Source: UBA1046 sp012511325 (GTDB lineage Bacteria; Bacillota; Clostridia; Saccharofermentanales; DTU023). Taken from it: a stretch of 64,000 bases of DNA. The translations under genes and the position numbers were made by a program. Below, one piece after another: positions 1 to 8,202 of this stretch; the first letter of the stretch is position 1, and each line of letters starts with the position of its first letter. The stretch lies in NCBI GenBank assembly GCA_050951925.1, contig JBMNJZ010000001.1:434001-498000 (forward strand), read 5' to 3'. Below the pieces are notes generated by a model. That model had not been told where the DNA came from and made no database searches. It was given only the letters and a program-made list of their open reading frames with translations.

Positions 1-1248
1 GGTACAGGCGCGGTAGCCGGTATAGATGCTGCAGCCGGTACAGGTGCTGTAGGTGGTACAGGTGATGTAGGTGGTATAGGCGCTGCATCCGGTACAAGTG
101 CTGCATCCGGCATAGAGCCGGCAGACAGAGCTATCCCGGCCGCCGCGGCCGCCGCTCCGCTGGCCGCTGTCTCAACCCCGATCGCGGTCTCAACTCCAGC
201 CCCCGCCCCTGCTCCGCCGGCCGCTGCCACAACCCCCGCCCCACCGGCTGCTGTCTCAACCCTAACCCCTGCCGCGGCTGCGGCAGTTCAGCCGGATCCT
301 ATACCGACTGTCACGGAGAAAGCTGCGACCGGCGGTTTACTGCTGACCGTCCCTGCTGCTCCTCAGGGCGTTCCCGTCTATTATTACCGGGCGGAAGAAG
401 AGGTGGTCTTGCAGCCGGCACTGATCGGTCTGGCTGAGATTCATTTTGAAGATAGCAAGAAGGATATTTCCGCCAGCCGCGAAGAGAGCTGGTTCACGCT
501 CTTGCAGGATGGTCTGGTTACTGTCACTTGGCAGTTGGATGATGATCGGAAAATTCAAGAGCAAGATCTCAAGACCCGGGCGCCCGAGCGGGCAAGCTAT
601 GTACCGCTGCCGGAAATTGCCCACAAGAAAACGAGCTTCACCCAGTGGGAGCGTGATCTGAAAGATGTGATTTTCCGCCGCAGCAGGCTGGAACTGTTCC
701 GCAATCCCGGTACAGGACTGGTGTCACAGCCGGAAGAAGACCTGCGCGAGTTCAAAATCCGCCTGGAGCAGGTGCTGAGAGAACAACGAGACGAAGCGGT
801 TCAGAAACTGCGCGACAAGTACCAGGCTCGCATCATGCGGGCGGAAGAAAAGGTCAGAAAGCAGGAACAGCAGCTGTCACGAAAGGTAGAGCAGGCTGAG
901 GATGCCAAAAGGCAAACCGCTATTTCAGTCGGGGCGACCATTCTCGGTGCCTTCATGGGTCGCAAGACTCTCTCCACTTCCACTCTGGGCCGGGCGACTA
1001 CAGCTGCCAGAGCCGGCAGCCGCTCGCAGCGACACGGGAGCGATGTGGGCAGAGCAGAGGAAACACTGACTATATATCGGGATGAATTACAAGCTCTGGA
1101 AGCTGAATTAGAGCAGGAAGTCGAACTCCTGCATCAAGAATTTGACCATCAGCACGATGAGATTGAAACCATAGAAATCGCGCCGCGCAAGATGGATATC
1201 CGCCTGCGCGCTTTCGCCCTGGTCTGGCTGCCGGAGGGCATGTTATAA
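1..1248 (+). CDS. C-terminal part of a large ATP-binding (HerA/DUF87-like?) coiled-coil protein, 5' end outside window
   Basis: The reading frame is open from base 1, so about 415 residues of the C-terminus are visible. The first ~115 residues are a low-complexity Gly/Ala/Thr then Pro/Ala/Val linker built from loosely repeated short units. A compact domain follows (LPEIA, then a FRRSRLELFRNP-like stretch), then a long charged coiled coil interrupted by a small hydrophobic Gly/Ala-rich patch (SVGATILGAFMG), and a conserved-looking end (MDIRLRAFALVWLP). This tail resembles the C-termini of bacterial helicase-HerA/DUF87-type ATP-binding proteins, which I recall from family knowledge; the ATPase domain itself would lie upstream of the window and cannot be checked. 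The GTG at 403 is only an internal codon, not a start. The assignment is tentative; that the frame is real coding sequence is clear from its length and codon use. Confidence 0.6.
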   Translation, partial: GTGAVAGIDAAAGTGAVGGTGDVGGIGAASGTSAASGIEPADRAIPAAAAAAPLAAVSTPIAVSTPAPAPAPPAAATTPAPPAAVSTLTPAAAAAVQPDPIPTVTEKAATGGLLLTVPAAPQGVPVYYYRAEEEVVLQPALIGLAEIHFEDSKKDISASREESWFTLLQDGLVTVTWQLDDDRKIQEQDLKTRAPERASYVPLPEIAHKKTSFTQWERDLKDVIFRRSRLELFRNPGTGLVSQPEEDLREFKIRLEQVLREQRDEAVQKLRDKYQARIMRAEEKVRKQEQQLSRKVEQAEDAKRQTAISVGATILGAFMGRKTLSTSTLGRATTAARAGSRSQRHGSDVGRAEETLTIYRDELQALEAELEQEVELLHQEFDHQHDEIETIEIAPRKMDIRLRAFALVWLPEGML

Positions 1249-1314
1249 GCAACAGACAGTACCTGCGCCGGAAGGATTAGAGGGAAAACCAAAACGATTT
1301 AACTTAACTAATAA

Positions 1315-1330
1315 CCAGTTGCGCAACTGG
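1315..1330. other. 16-bp perfect palindrome between convergent genes
   Basis: CCAGTTGCGCAACTGG is a perfect inverted repeat lying between the end of the ATPase-like gene and the end of the HAD gene. It has no T-tract immediately after it, so it is a weak terminator candidate only; it could equally be a protein-binding site. Confidence 0.3.
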
Positions 1331-1366
1331 GCTCTGCGCCGGCACGCCGGCAGACTATAGGGGAAA

Positions 1367-2053
1367 TTAGAAATCCAGCAATTCTTCGAGCTTGCGGATC
1401 GTATATTTTGCGTCACCCCGGGGGTGAATGGCTTTCGGATCGTACAGGCAACTGTCCAGACCGAAGTCATTTGCCCCCTTGATATCCGACTCAAGTGAAT
1501 CGCCCACCATCAGTACGGTTGCCGGGTCGGGACTGCCTGCCAGCTTCAGCGCCGCCTCAAAGAATGCCGCCTCAGGCTTATTCGCGCCTACCGCCTCGGA
1601 GACGACAATCCGATGGATATAGGGCATCAGCCCCGAGAGGGCGAAGCGCCGCTTCTGCACGAAGTCAACGCCATTGGTGGCGATGACGATCCGGCTGCGC
1701 TCAGATAGCTGCCGCAGCACATCTTCTACCCCGGGAAAAGCGAAAACCTGATAACTGAGATGAGTCAGAAAAGAGCGATTGGCCAGTTCCGGCGCCAGAT
1801 GCAGTCCGGCTTCCTGAGCGAAAACCCGAAAGCGCCCCGGCAGCAGCTCCTGCTTTTTGATCTTGCCCGCGGCCAGATCGCGCCAGAATCCCCGGTTAAT
1901 GCGGTGAAAACTGGTCAGCAGATCTTCCGTCATCTGATAGCCGAAATCAAATAGCATATGGTCCAAAGCGACTCTCTGACACTGATCAAAATCAAGCAAA
2001 GTGCCGTCCGCGTCCAGCAGAAACACCTGATACCGCCGCAAATCTCTACTCAT
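1367..2053 (-). CDS. HAD-superfamily hydrolase, YjjG-type (noncanonical nucleotide 5'-nucleotidase)
   Basis: This 228-residue protein opens with the HAD motif I nucleophile segment FLLDADGTLLDF (Asp14 nucleophile, Asp16 acid/base). It then has an all-helical cap, motif II (VIATNG), a motif III lysine region (ANKPE) and motif IV (MVGDSLESDIKGA), the full catalytic set of a Mg-dependent phosphatase. Cap type and length fit the YjjG/YfnB branch, whose members dephosphorylate nucleoside monophosphates including noncanonical ones; the exact substrate is inferred. The frame extends much further upstream, but the start at 2053 is preferred because it overlaps the end of tcdA by 8 bases, as expected for translational coupling, and gives a normal-length family N-terminus. 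Confidence 0.85.
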   Translation of the reverse strand: MSRDLRRYQVFLLDADGTLLDFDQCQRVALDHMLFDFGYQMTEDLLTSFHRINRGFWRDLAAGKIKKQELLPGRFRVFAQEAGLHLAPELANRSFLTHLSYQVFAFPGVEDVLRQLSERSRIVIATNGVDFVQKRRFALSGLMPYIHRIVVSEAVGANKPEAAFFEAALKLAGSPDPATVLMVGDSLESDIKGANDFGLDSCLYDPKAIHPRGDAKYTIRKLEELLDF

Positions 2054-2909
2054 GGCAGGCCTCGTCTTGCAATAAAAAGCGGAGAGCCAGACTGGCCAGG
2101 GCCAGTCCGAATGCCGGCGGCACCAGTGACGAAGACGCCGACACCGGTGGCTCTGTGCCCTTGTCCGCGCCGCCCACCCCGTCGGGTACGTTAACCTCGC
2201 AGGGCATGCTAGGCCCGCCGTCTGCGGCGGCCGACCCGCTGTCTGCAACAGCCAGCTCAGCTTTGGCAGTAGCTGTCAGCCTTTGGCTGCCGCCCACACT
2301 AACAGCCGGTTCGTCGGAGAACACCACCGGCAGATGAATAATTCCCTCCGCCTTCAGCTCCCGCCGCATGATTCGCGCCAGCTTATCGCCATGTGTCCGG
2401 GCCAGATCGGCGCAGCGCACCCGGGTCGGATCCAATCTGAAGCCGGCGCCCATTGAGGAAAAGATCGGGATACCACCCCGCACCGCCTTCGTTATCAAAG
2501 CCACCTTGGTTTGGACGCTATCAATCGCGTCCAGGATCAAGTCCGTGTCGGGCTGCAGCGCCAGCACCTGCCCGATCTCGTCAGCTGCGACGAAGGCGCT
2601 GTGAATCGCGCACTCTGCCCCGGGGTTGATGTCCAGAATGCGCTCGCGGGCCAGCTCTGTCTTGGCGCGGCCCAGCGTCGAGTGCAGCGCGTAGAGCTGG
2701 CGGTTGAGATTGGAGGGCTCGATGCAGTCGCCGTCTACCAGCAGGAAAGCTCCGACACCGGCCCGGGCCAGAGCCTCGGCGGCGTAGGAGCCGACACCGC
2801 CCAGACCGAAGATGGCGACTTTGGCCTCGGTCAGGCGCCGGATTCCGGCCTCGCCGTAGAGCGGCAGCGAGCGGCTAAATAATGGATTGTCAGTCGGATG
2901 GCGATTCAT
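2046..2909 (-). CDS. tcdA: tRNA threonylcarbamoyladenosine dehydratase (TcdA/CsdL, E1-like)
   Basis: A 287-residue ThiF/E1-like enzyme that uses ATP to cyclise the t6A37 modification of tRNA to ct6A in the cytoplasm. Visible features are the nucleotide-binding loop GLGGVGSYAAEAL near residues 35-47, the adenylation segment DGDCIEPSNLNRQ, and the DAIDSVQTKVAL and SSMGAGFRLDPT stretches typical of TcdA. About 45 residues of Ala/Ser/Gly/Pro-rich sequence are inserted near residues 215-260, just before the final hydrophobic helix; this is longer than I expect for the family. The ATG at 2909 is chosen because an upstream GTG at 2933 touches its own Shine-Dalgarno-like GAGGA with no spacing. The downstream HAD phosphatase overlaps by 8 bases, so the two form an operon. 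Confidence 0.9.
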   Translation of the reverse strand: MNRHPTDNPLFSRSLPLYGEAGIRRLTEAKVAIFGLGGVGSYAAEALARAGVGAFLLVDGDCIEPSNLNRQLYALHSTLGRAKTELARERILDINPGAECAIHSAFVAADEIGQVLALQPDTDLILDAIDSVQTKVALITKAVRGGIPIFSSMGAGFRLDPTRVRCADLARTHGDKLARIMRRELKAEGIIHLPVVFSDEPAVSVGGSQRLTATAKAELAVADSGSAAADGGPSMPCEVNVPDGVGGADKGTEPPVSASSSLVPPAFGLALASLALRFLLQDEACHE

Positions 2910-3052
2910 ATTGCAAAGTTCAGAACCTTTCACTCCTCAATTTGTGATAACAGTAGCGATGTTAAGCGGGAGCAGTAACTTGTCTCGTGAAATCACGGTC
3001 TTGAGCCTGCACGCTGACTAAAGCAACCGGCACGGCGGGACGAACCTCTGCC

Positions 3053-4477
3053 TCAGTCCAGGCGCTTGAGGATTGCGCGGGCGGCATGGATGCCGGAAGC
3101 GCCCGCTTGCGATAAGCCTCTGGTGATGCCGGCGCCGTCGCCGATAGCGAAGAAATTCGGCAGCTCCGTTTCCAGTTCGGCAGTCAGGTGCACGCGGCCG
3201 CTGTAGAATTTGACTTCGACACCGTACAGCAGCGTATCCGCATTGGCCGTGCCGGGCGCGAGTTTATCCAGGGCGTAGATCATCTCGATCACATTATCGA
3301 GATGGCGCTTGGGCAGAGCCAGGCTCAGATCACCGGGCACGGCATCAAGCGTCGGGCGCACGAAGCACTTGGTCATGCGGTGGGCGGTTGTCCGCCGGCC
3401 GTAGATCAGATCGCCGAAGCGTTGCAGCAGTACGCCGCCGCCCAGCATATTGGACAGAGCCGCGATATGCTTGCCGTAACGGTTCGGCTCGGTAAAGGGC
3501 TGAGTAAAGCGGTTCGAGACCAGCAGGGCAAAATTGGTATTCTCGCTGCGCAGCTTGGGGTCCTCATAACTGTGGCCGTTGACGGTAATAATGCCGTCGG
3601 TATTCTCCGTCACCACATGGCCGTAGGGGTTCATGCAGAAAGTGCGCACAATATCGTGATACTGCTTGGTTTCGTACAAGAGCTTGGCTTCGTACATGGC
3701 GTCGGTAATATCCTTGAAGACCAGAGCCGGCAGCTCGACCCGGACGCCCAGATCGACCCGATTATGGGTCAGCGAGAGACCCAGGCCCTTCGTCTGATGC
3801 GAGAACCATTCGGCGCCGGCGCGCCCCGGCGCGGCGACCAGGAACTTGCCCCGGAAGTCACCGGCCGCAGTTTCCAGCACATAGCTGTCGACTGTCCCGG
3901 GGGATATGGCGGAAGACTGCGGCTGCCGCCGCTGCTGCGGATGGATATTTTCTACCTTGGTGCGGCAGAAGAGATCAACCCTTTCCTCCAGCCAGGCCGA
4001 CTGCCGCAGCAGAATCTCCCGATTTCTCTCCGTGCCGATATGCTTGCACTTGGCATCGAGCAGATGAATATCGCAGCCGAGAGCTTTGCGGCGCACTTCC
4101 TCCGCCGCCGGTGTACTCGTCGAATAAAACTCATCCGGCGCGCCGAACTCCTGGTTGACCCGATCCACCTCATAGATCAGATCCATAACCTGCCGCGCCG
4201 GCAGGTAATCGGTCAGCCAGCCGCCGAATTCAGTCGTAAAATTGAACTTGCCGTCGGAAAAAGCACCCGCCCCGCCGAAGCCGCGCATAATATCGCAAGT
4301 AGAGCAATGAATACAGCCGGCGCTCTGCCCGGCGATAATCGGACATTTCCTCTCCGCAATCGGCTCGCCCTGCTCCAGCAGCGCGATTTTCAGCTCCGGC
4401 CGCTCGCGAACCAGCTCCAAAGCCGTGAAAATTCCCGCCAGCCCTGCGCCCAGCACTAAGACATCATATTTTTTCAT
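3053..4477 (-). CDS. FAD-dependent dehydrogenase of the COG2509 type
   Basis: A 474-residue flavoprotein with an N-terminal Rossmann FAD motif (DVLVLGAGLAG, residues 5-15) and a C-terminal FAD-closing motif (FFAIGDGAGITRGLSQA). Between them is a Cys-rich segment (KCPIIAGQSAGCIHCSTCD) followed by MRGFGGAGAFSDGKFN, a signature of uncharacterised FAD-dependent dehydrogenases in COG2509. The four clustered cysteines could bind metal or an iron-sulfur cluster, but no function is established for the family that I know of. The ATG at 4477 is preferred over the TTG/GTG-type starts just upstream. The gene stands alone between tcdA and a divergent nuclease gene, with about 140 bases separating it from tcdA. 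Confidence 0.75.
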   Translation of the reverse strand: MKKYDVLVLGAGLAGIFTALELVRERPELKIALLEQGEPIAERKCPIIAGQSAGCIHCSTCDIMRGFGGAGAFSDGKFNFTTEFGGWLTDYLPARQVMDLIYEVDRVNQEFGAPDEFYSTSTPAAEEVRRKALGCDIHLLDAKCKHIGTERNREILLRQSAWLEERVDLFCRTKVENIHPQQRRQPQSSAISPGTVDSYVLETAAGDFRGKFLVAAPGRAGAEWFSHQTKGLGLSLTHNRVDLGVRVELPALVFKDITDAMYEAKLLYETKQYHDIVRTFCMNPYGHVVTENTDGIITVNGHSYEDPKLRSENTNFALLVSNRFTQPFTEPNRYGKHIAALSNMLGGGVLLQRFGDLIYGRRTTAHRMTKCFVRPTLDAVPGDLSLALPKRHLDNVIEMIYALDKLAPGTANADTLLYGVEVKFYSGRVHLTAELETELPNFFAIGDGAGITRGLSQAGASGIHAARAILKRLD

Positions 4478-4728
4478 GCCCACCAAATCCTTTATTTAGA
4501 AAATTGAAGGAAATAACTTTCCACAACTAATATTAGCAAAGTTCTCTCTACTCCAGCAATTTGCATTGTTAAAGACACTCTGCTTTTGCGTTAGGGGGGA
4601 TCTTTCAATACGGAACCGGATTTTTATCGCCAAATGAGTCGTCTATCCTGTTTGCAATCTGATAAGATAGTAATTAGGTGACGAAGGCGCGCAATGTCCA
4701 TGCGTCACCCTTGGATAAGGAGGGCTAT

Positions 4729-5667
4729 ATGCCGATCATTGATCTGAATGCAGCGCTGGAACTGAATAAGATCTCCCAGGGAATGGTCTATATTAATGAC
4801 TATCCCGTGATCAGAACGGGCAAGAAATCCGACTTCATGATTGGTAATTTCATCAATCAGGATCAGGAAGTTGAGTTCAGGATCTGGGAGCCGGAGATCT
4901 TTAAGCCGGTGGTTGCTAACGGTCCCGGGATTTACGATGCGGAAGTGGTCGGCAATAGCTTCAATGACAAGGTTTATCTGACCGTCCGCTCTATAGCGCC
5001 TTCGCTGAGTCAGAATATTAAGAAGAGCGACTTTCTGAACTCAATCCCCCGCATCATACTGGACGCAAACTGGCAGCGGGTTCGGGAGCGGCTGTCCCGG
5101 ATCGGTGTCAGCGACGCCTGCTGGGCTTTGCTTGACGATATAATCAATGATCCGGCCCTTGACGGACGTTTCCAGACGGAAGGCGCCGCGATCAGACATC
5201 ACGATAATCTCATCGGCGGCCTGTTTCATCATACGACTAAGATGCTGCGCATCCTGGCCGCCCTGCTCGAAAATAATCCCGAGCTGCTTCCCAGTGCTGA
5301 TCTGCTCTGCTTTGCCATCGTCGTGCACGATATCGGCAAAGTCTTTGAATACGATAATCTGGAAGTGGCGCCTTACTGGTACTCTTCACATCGAATCAGG
5401 GGTATAGAATATCTGGCCGCATTTGCCGAGCGCATTATCGGTCAATACAACGAAGATTTCTATCGTCAGGTGCAGTCCGTCATAGTGGGCCACCACGGCG
5501 AATACGGCGACCGTCCGACTACCGTTGCCGCCGCCATCATCCATTATATCGACACCCTGGAAAGCCAGACTACACGCCTGCTCCAGGAACTGAAGGCATC
5601 CGAAGACGGCCGCCTGTACGATCGCGACTGGGGCTTCCTCCAAGGGCTGCCCTTAGGAGAGAAGTGA
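4729..5667 (+). CDS. YhaM-like OB-fold/HD-domain 3'-5' exoribonuclease
   Basis: This 312-residue protein has an N-terminal OB-fold-like region (about residues 15-100) and a C-terminal HD phosphohydrolase domain. Metal ligands are visible in GLFHHTTKM, the HD pair in VVHDIGKVFEYD, IVGHHGEYG and IHYIDTLES, in the order seen in YhaM/CBF1-type exoribonucleases. The family degrades RNA or single-stranded DNA 3' to 5' in the cytoplasm; activity here is inferred. The start at 4729 follows a strong AAGGAGG at 4717-4723, whereas the in-frame GTG at 4678 has no such site. The stop overlaps the GTG start of the next MFS gene (GTGA), so a nuclease and a carrier are translationally coupled, an odd pairing. 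Confidence 0.8.
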   Translation: MPIIDLNAALELNKISQGMVYINDYPVIRTGKKSDFMIGNFINQDQEVEFRIWEPEIFKPVVANGPGIYDAEVVGNSFNDKVYLTVRSIAPSLSQNIKKSDFLNSIPRIILDANWQRVRERLSRIGVSDACWALLDDIINDPALDGRFQTEGAAIRHHDNLIGGLFHHTTKMLRILAALLENNPELLPSADLLCFAIVVHDIGKVFEYDNLEVAPYWYSSHRIRGIEYLAAFAERIIGQYNEDFYRQVQSVIVGHHGEYGDRPTTVAAAIIHYIDTLESQTTRLLQELKASEDGRLYDRDWGFLQGLPLGEK

Positions 5668-6929
5668 ATAAGATCAGCAGTCAAATAGAAAACAGGCTTC
5701 GCCAATCGACGCATATGCATTGGATTATTGTCGGTGCGGTGATGATCACCCTGGTTGCCATGTGGGGCGCAACCTACAATTCTTACAGCCTCTTTGTCAC
5801 GCCGGTACAGGAATCATTGCAGGTATCGCGCTCCGATATTGTCTTGGGCGTAACGGTCAAAGGCATCGGCAGCATCCTGGGTTCTTATCTGTGCGCTTTC
5901 CTGCTGAATAAGATGTCTGTCATGAAATTGCTGCGCTTGTCTGCGTTCCTGCTTGTGGGCAATATTATCTCACTCAGTTTGGTGCAGAGCTTGTTGCAGT
6001 ATTATGCCGTACTCTTTGTTCAGGCGGTTTTGACTATTACCGGTGGATTCATTCCTCTGTCTATTATCGTTCACAATTGGTTTGAGAAGCGTTCTTCGCT
6101 GGCCATCGGCCTGGCTTTTACCGGCACCGGCCTGGGGGGTGTTATTTTCAACTGGCTGGGGGGTATTTGGATACCGTCGATGGGCTGGCGGCGGGCGATG
6201 TTCCTGTTCGGAATTATTAATCTATTTGTCTTTCTGATTACGCTGTTCCTGATTATCCGCGCTACGCCTTATGAGCTGGGCTTGCGCCCTTACGGCGCCT
6301 CCGACAGCCCTGATGCTTCCGAAGTTGTCGCTGAGCCGCAAGGCATTGAAGTCAGAGAAGCATTGAGATCAGCTCGTTTCTGGATCTTTATCAGCGCGAT
6401 CTTTCTGATGGGGATAGCAACTAACAGTCTGTTCAATAATATCTCGCCGCATCTGATTGACAGCGGCTATTCTTTGCCGCAGGCGGCCAAGATCACCTCG
6501 GTTCTGATGGTATTTCTGATGATCGGCAAGGCTCTGATCGGTTATCTCTTTGATCTTCTCGGCCTCCGCAGAGGAGCTTTGCTCTGTACGCTCTTGGTTT
6601 CACTCGGTATCTTCAGTGCGATTATGATCAACAATCGCATCTTTGTTCTGACTTTGGTTGTCGGAGCGGGAATCGGGCTATCTTTCAACTCCATTGCTCT
6701 TCCTGTTTTCTCACTGCATCTGTTCGGCCAGAAGAACTATGCTCGCTTCTCATCTTTTTTGCAGATTGCTCACGGTTTTGCCACGATCCTGAATCCGATC
6801 GTTGTCAGCGTCATCTATCAGCGCAGCCGGAGCTATATTCCGGCGTTCTGGATTTTCTTTGCTCTCTCCTGCCTGGTGGCTATTACCTGGTTATTTATTC
6901 TGCCCGGTCAGAATAAAGAACCGTTCTGA
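5664..6929 (+). CDS. MFS transporter, oxalate/formate-antiporter-like (first of a tandem pair)
   Basis: A 421-residue integral membrane carrier with about twelve hydrophobic segments and MFS hallmarks such as LGLRPYG after the sixth helix. Overall layout (AMWGATYNSYSLFVTPVQE near the N-terminus, GGFIPLSIIVHNWFEKR in the first half) resembles the OFA branch, which exchanges small carboxylates; the substrate cannot be read from the sequence. It starts at GTG 5664 inside the stop of the HD nuclease gene (4-base overlap) and uses GGAGAG just upstream as ribosome binding site. The next gene is a close paralogue starting 13 bases after this stop, so the pair arose by tandem duplication. Confidence 0.8.
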   Translation: MNKISSQIENRLRQSTHMHWIIVGAVMITLVAMWGATYNSYSLFVTPVQESLQVSRSDIVLGVTVKGIGSILGSYLCAFLLNKMSVMKLLRLSAFLLVGNIISLSLVQSLLQYYAVLFVQAVLTITGGFIPLSIIVHNWFEKRSSLAIGLAFTGTGLGGVIFNWLGGIWIPSMGWRRAMFLFGIINLFVFLITLFLIIRATPYELGLRPYGASDSPDASEVVAEPQGIEVREALRSARFWIFISAIFLMGIATNSLFNNISPHLIDSGYSLPQAAKITSVLMVFLMIGKALIGYLFDLLGLRRGALLCTLLVSLGIFSAIMINNRIFVLTLVVGAGIGLSFNSIALPVFSLHLFGQKNYARFSSFLQIAHGFATILNPIVVSVIYQRSRSYIPAFWIFFALSCLVAITWLFILPGQNKEPF

Positions 6930-6942
6930 GCGGGAGAGCGAA

Positions 6943-8202
6943 GTGGGACAAAATTCACTTAACAATAAATTAAGCCAACGCCTGCCGATGCACTGGGTTA
7001 CAGTCGGGGCCATCTTATTTGGCCTGACCGCTATCTGGGGTTCAACTTATAACTCATACAGTCTCTTTATGACTCCGATCCAGGAGTCTTTGCAGGCAAC
7101 CCGGGCGGAAATAGTCCTGGGTGTAACTGTTAAGGGCGCAGGCAGTATATTCGGCACCTATTTGTGCGCATTGCTGTTGCGGCATATTCCGGTGATGAAA
7201 TTGATCCGTCTCAATTCGCTGCTTCTGGTCGCCAATATTATTTCTCTGAGTTATATCCAGAATTTGATCCAGTATTACACCGTGCTTTTTATCCAGACGG
7301 CTCTGCTCAGTGTCGGCGGCTATATCCCGCTTTCGATTGTGATTCATAATTGGTTTCAGAAGCGCTCCTCTTTCGCCATTGGTATCGCTTTTACCGGCTC
7401 CGGTCTGGGGGGCGCGATCTTTAACTGGTTGGGCGGTATCTGGATTCCGGCCTTAGGTTGGCGTTATACCATGTTTTTATTTGGTCTGATTACGCTGGCG
7501 GTATCCTTCCTGACTTTGTTCCTGATTGTCAGACCCACACCGTACGAGCTGGGGCTGAAACCCTATGGAGCGACGGAAGGAGCGCAGGAAAATGAGGAGC
7601 AGCTGCGGACTGAAGGAGTGGAAGTCAAAGACGCCGTGCGCACGGCGTCTTTCTGGATTTTTATTCTGGCGATTTTTTTGATGAGCTTGTCCAACGATAC
7701 GCTCTTCAGCAATCTGCCGCCGCATCTGATTGATGAAGGCTATCAATTGACCGAGGCAGCGAAAATATCCTCTGCCATTATGATCTTTCTGACTGTCGGC
7801 AAATCTCTGATGGGTTATCTTTATGACGTTCTGGGGCTTAAGATCACATCCATTCTGAGTTCTCTGTGTACTATTGTCGGTCTTTTCAGTGCCATTATGA
7901 TCAGCAATAAAGTCTTCGCTGTTCCTTTGGCGGTCAGCACCGGTCTGGGTCTGGCTTTTTCGTCCGTGGCCTTTTCGATCCTCGTCCGCAGCATGTACGG
8001 ACCTAAGAACTATGCCAGGTTCAGTTCATATCTACAAATCACTTATGGCATTGCTACTATCATTGCGCCGGTCATTATCAGCTTTATCTATAACAAAACG
8101 CATAGCTATGTTTTCGCTTTCTGGCTGTTGCTGATATCGACCGTCTTGGCTGCGGTCGCTTTCTTTTTTATTTTGCCAAAGAAAGGCCAATCACCTTACT
8201 AA
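6943..8202 (+). CDS. MFS transporter, oxalate/formate-antiporter-like (second of the tandem pair)
   Basis: A 419-residue MFS carrier, alignable end to end with the preceding paralogue (shared NSYSLFxTPxQESLQ, VLGVTVKGxGSIxGxYLCA and FNWLGGIWIP segments). Start at GTG 6943 follows GGGAGAG and gives the same N-terminus (NKLSQRLPMHW) as the first copy; a longer frame upstream would overlap the first gene by over 120 bases and is unlikely. It ends convergently with pntB, the two stop codons overlapping by four bases. Codons around residue 230 contain a 26-bp perfect palindrome absent from the sister gene. Having two similar but diverged copies suggests related but not identical substrates. Confidence 0.8.
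   Translation: MGQNSLNNKLSQRLPMHWVTVGAILFGLTAIWGSTYNSYSLFMTPIQESLQATRAEIVLGVTVKGAGSIFGTYLCALLLRHIPVMKLIRLNSLLLVANIISLSYIQNLIQYYTVLFIQTALLSVGGYIPLSIVIHNWFQKRSSFAIGIAFTGSGLGGAIFNWLGGIWIPALGWRYTMFLFGLITLAVSFLTLFLIVRPTPYELGLKPYGATEGAQENEEQLRTEGVEVKDAVRTASFWIFILAIFLMSLSNDTLFSNLPPHLIDEGYQLTEAAKISSAIMIFLTVGKSLMGYLYDVLGLKITSILSSLCTIVGLFSAIMISNKVFAVPLAVSTGLGLAFSSVAFSILVRSMYGPKNYARFSSYLQITYGIATIIAPVIISFIYNKTHSYVFAFWLLLISTVLAAVAFFFILPKKGQSPY
7627..7652 (+). other. 26-bp perfect palindrome inside the second MFS gene
   Basis: The sequence AAAGACGCCGTGC is followed directly by its exact reverse complement and then, after CTGGA, by a T-rich stretch (TTTTTATT). As RNA this would form a very GC-rich hairpin resembling an intrinsic terminator or attenuator inside coding sequence (VKDAVRTASFW). 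The paralogous gene encodes a similar peptide here without the palindrome. Confidence 0.5.

Noticed and set aside
1..402. Gly/Ala-rich repeats at the start as an intergenic repeat
   Set aside because: The frame is open throughout and continuous with the downstream coding sequence, so it is a low-complexity protein linker.
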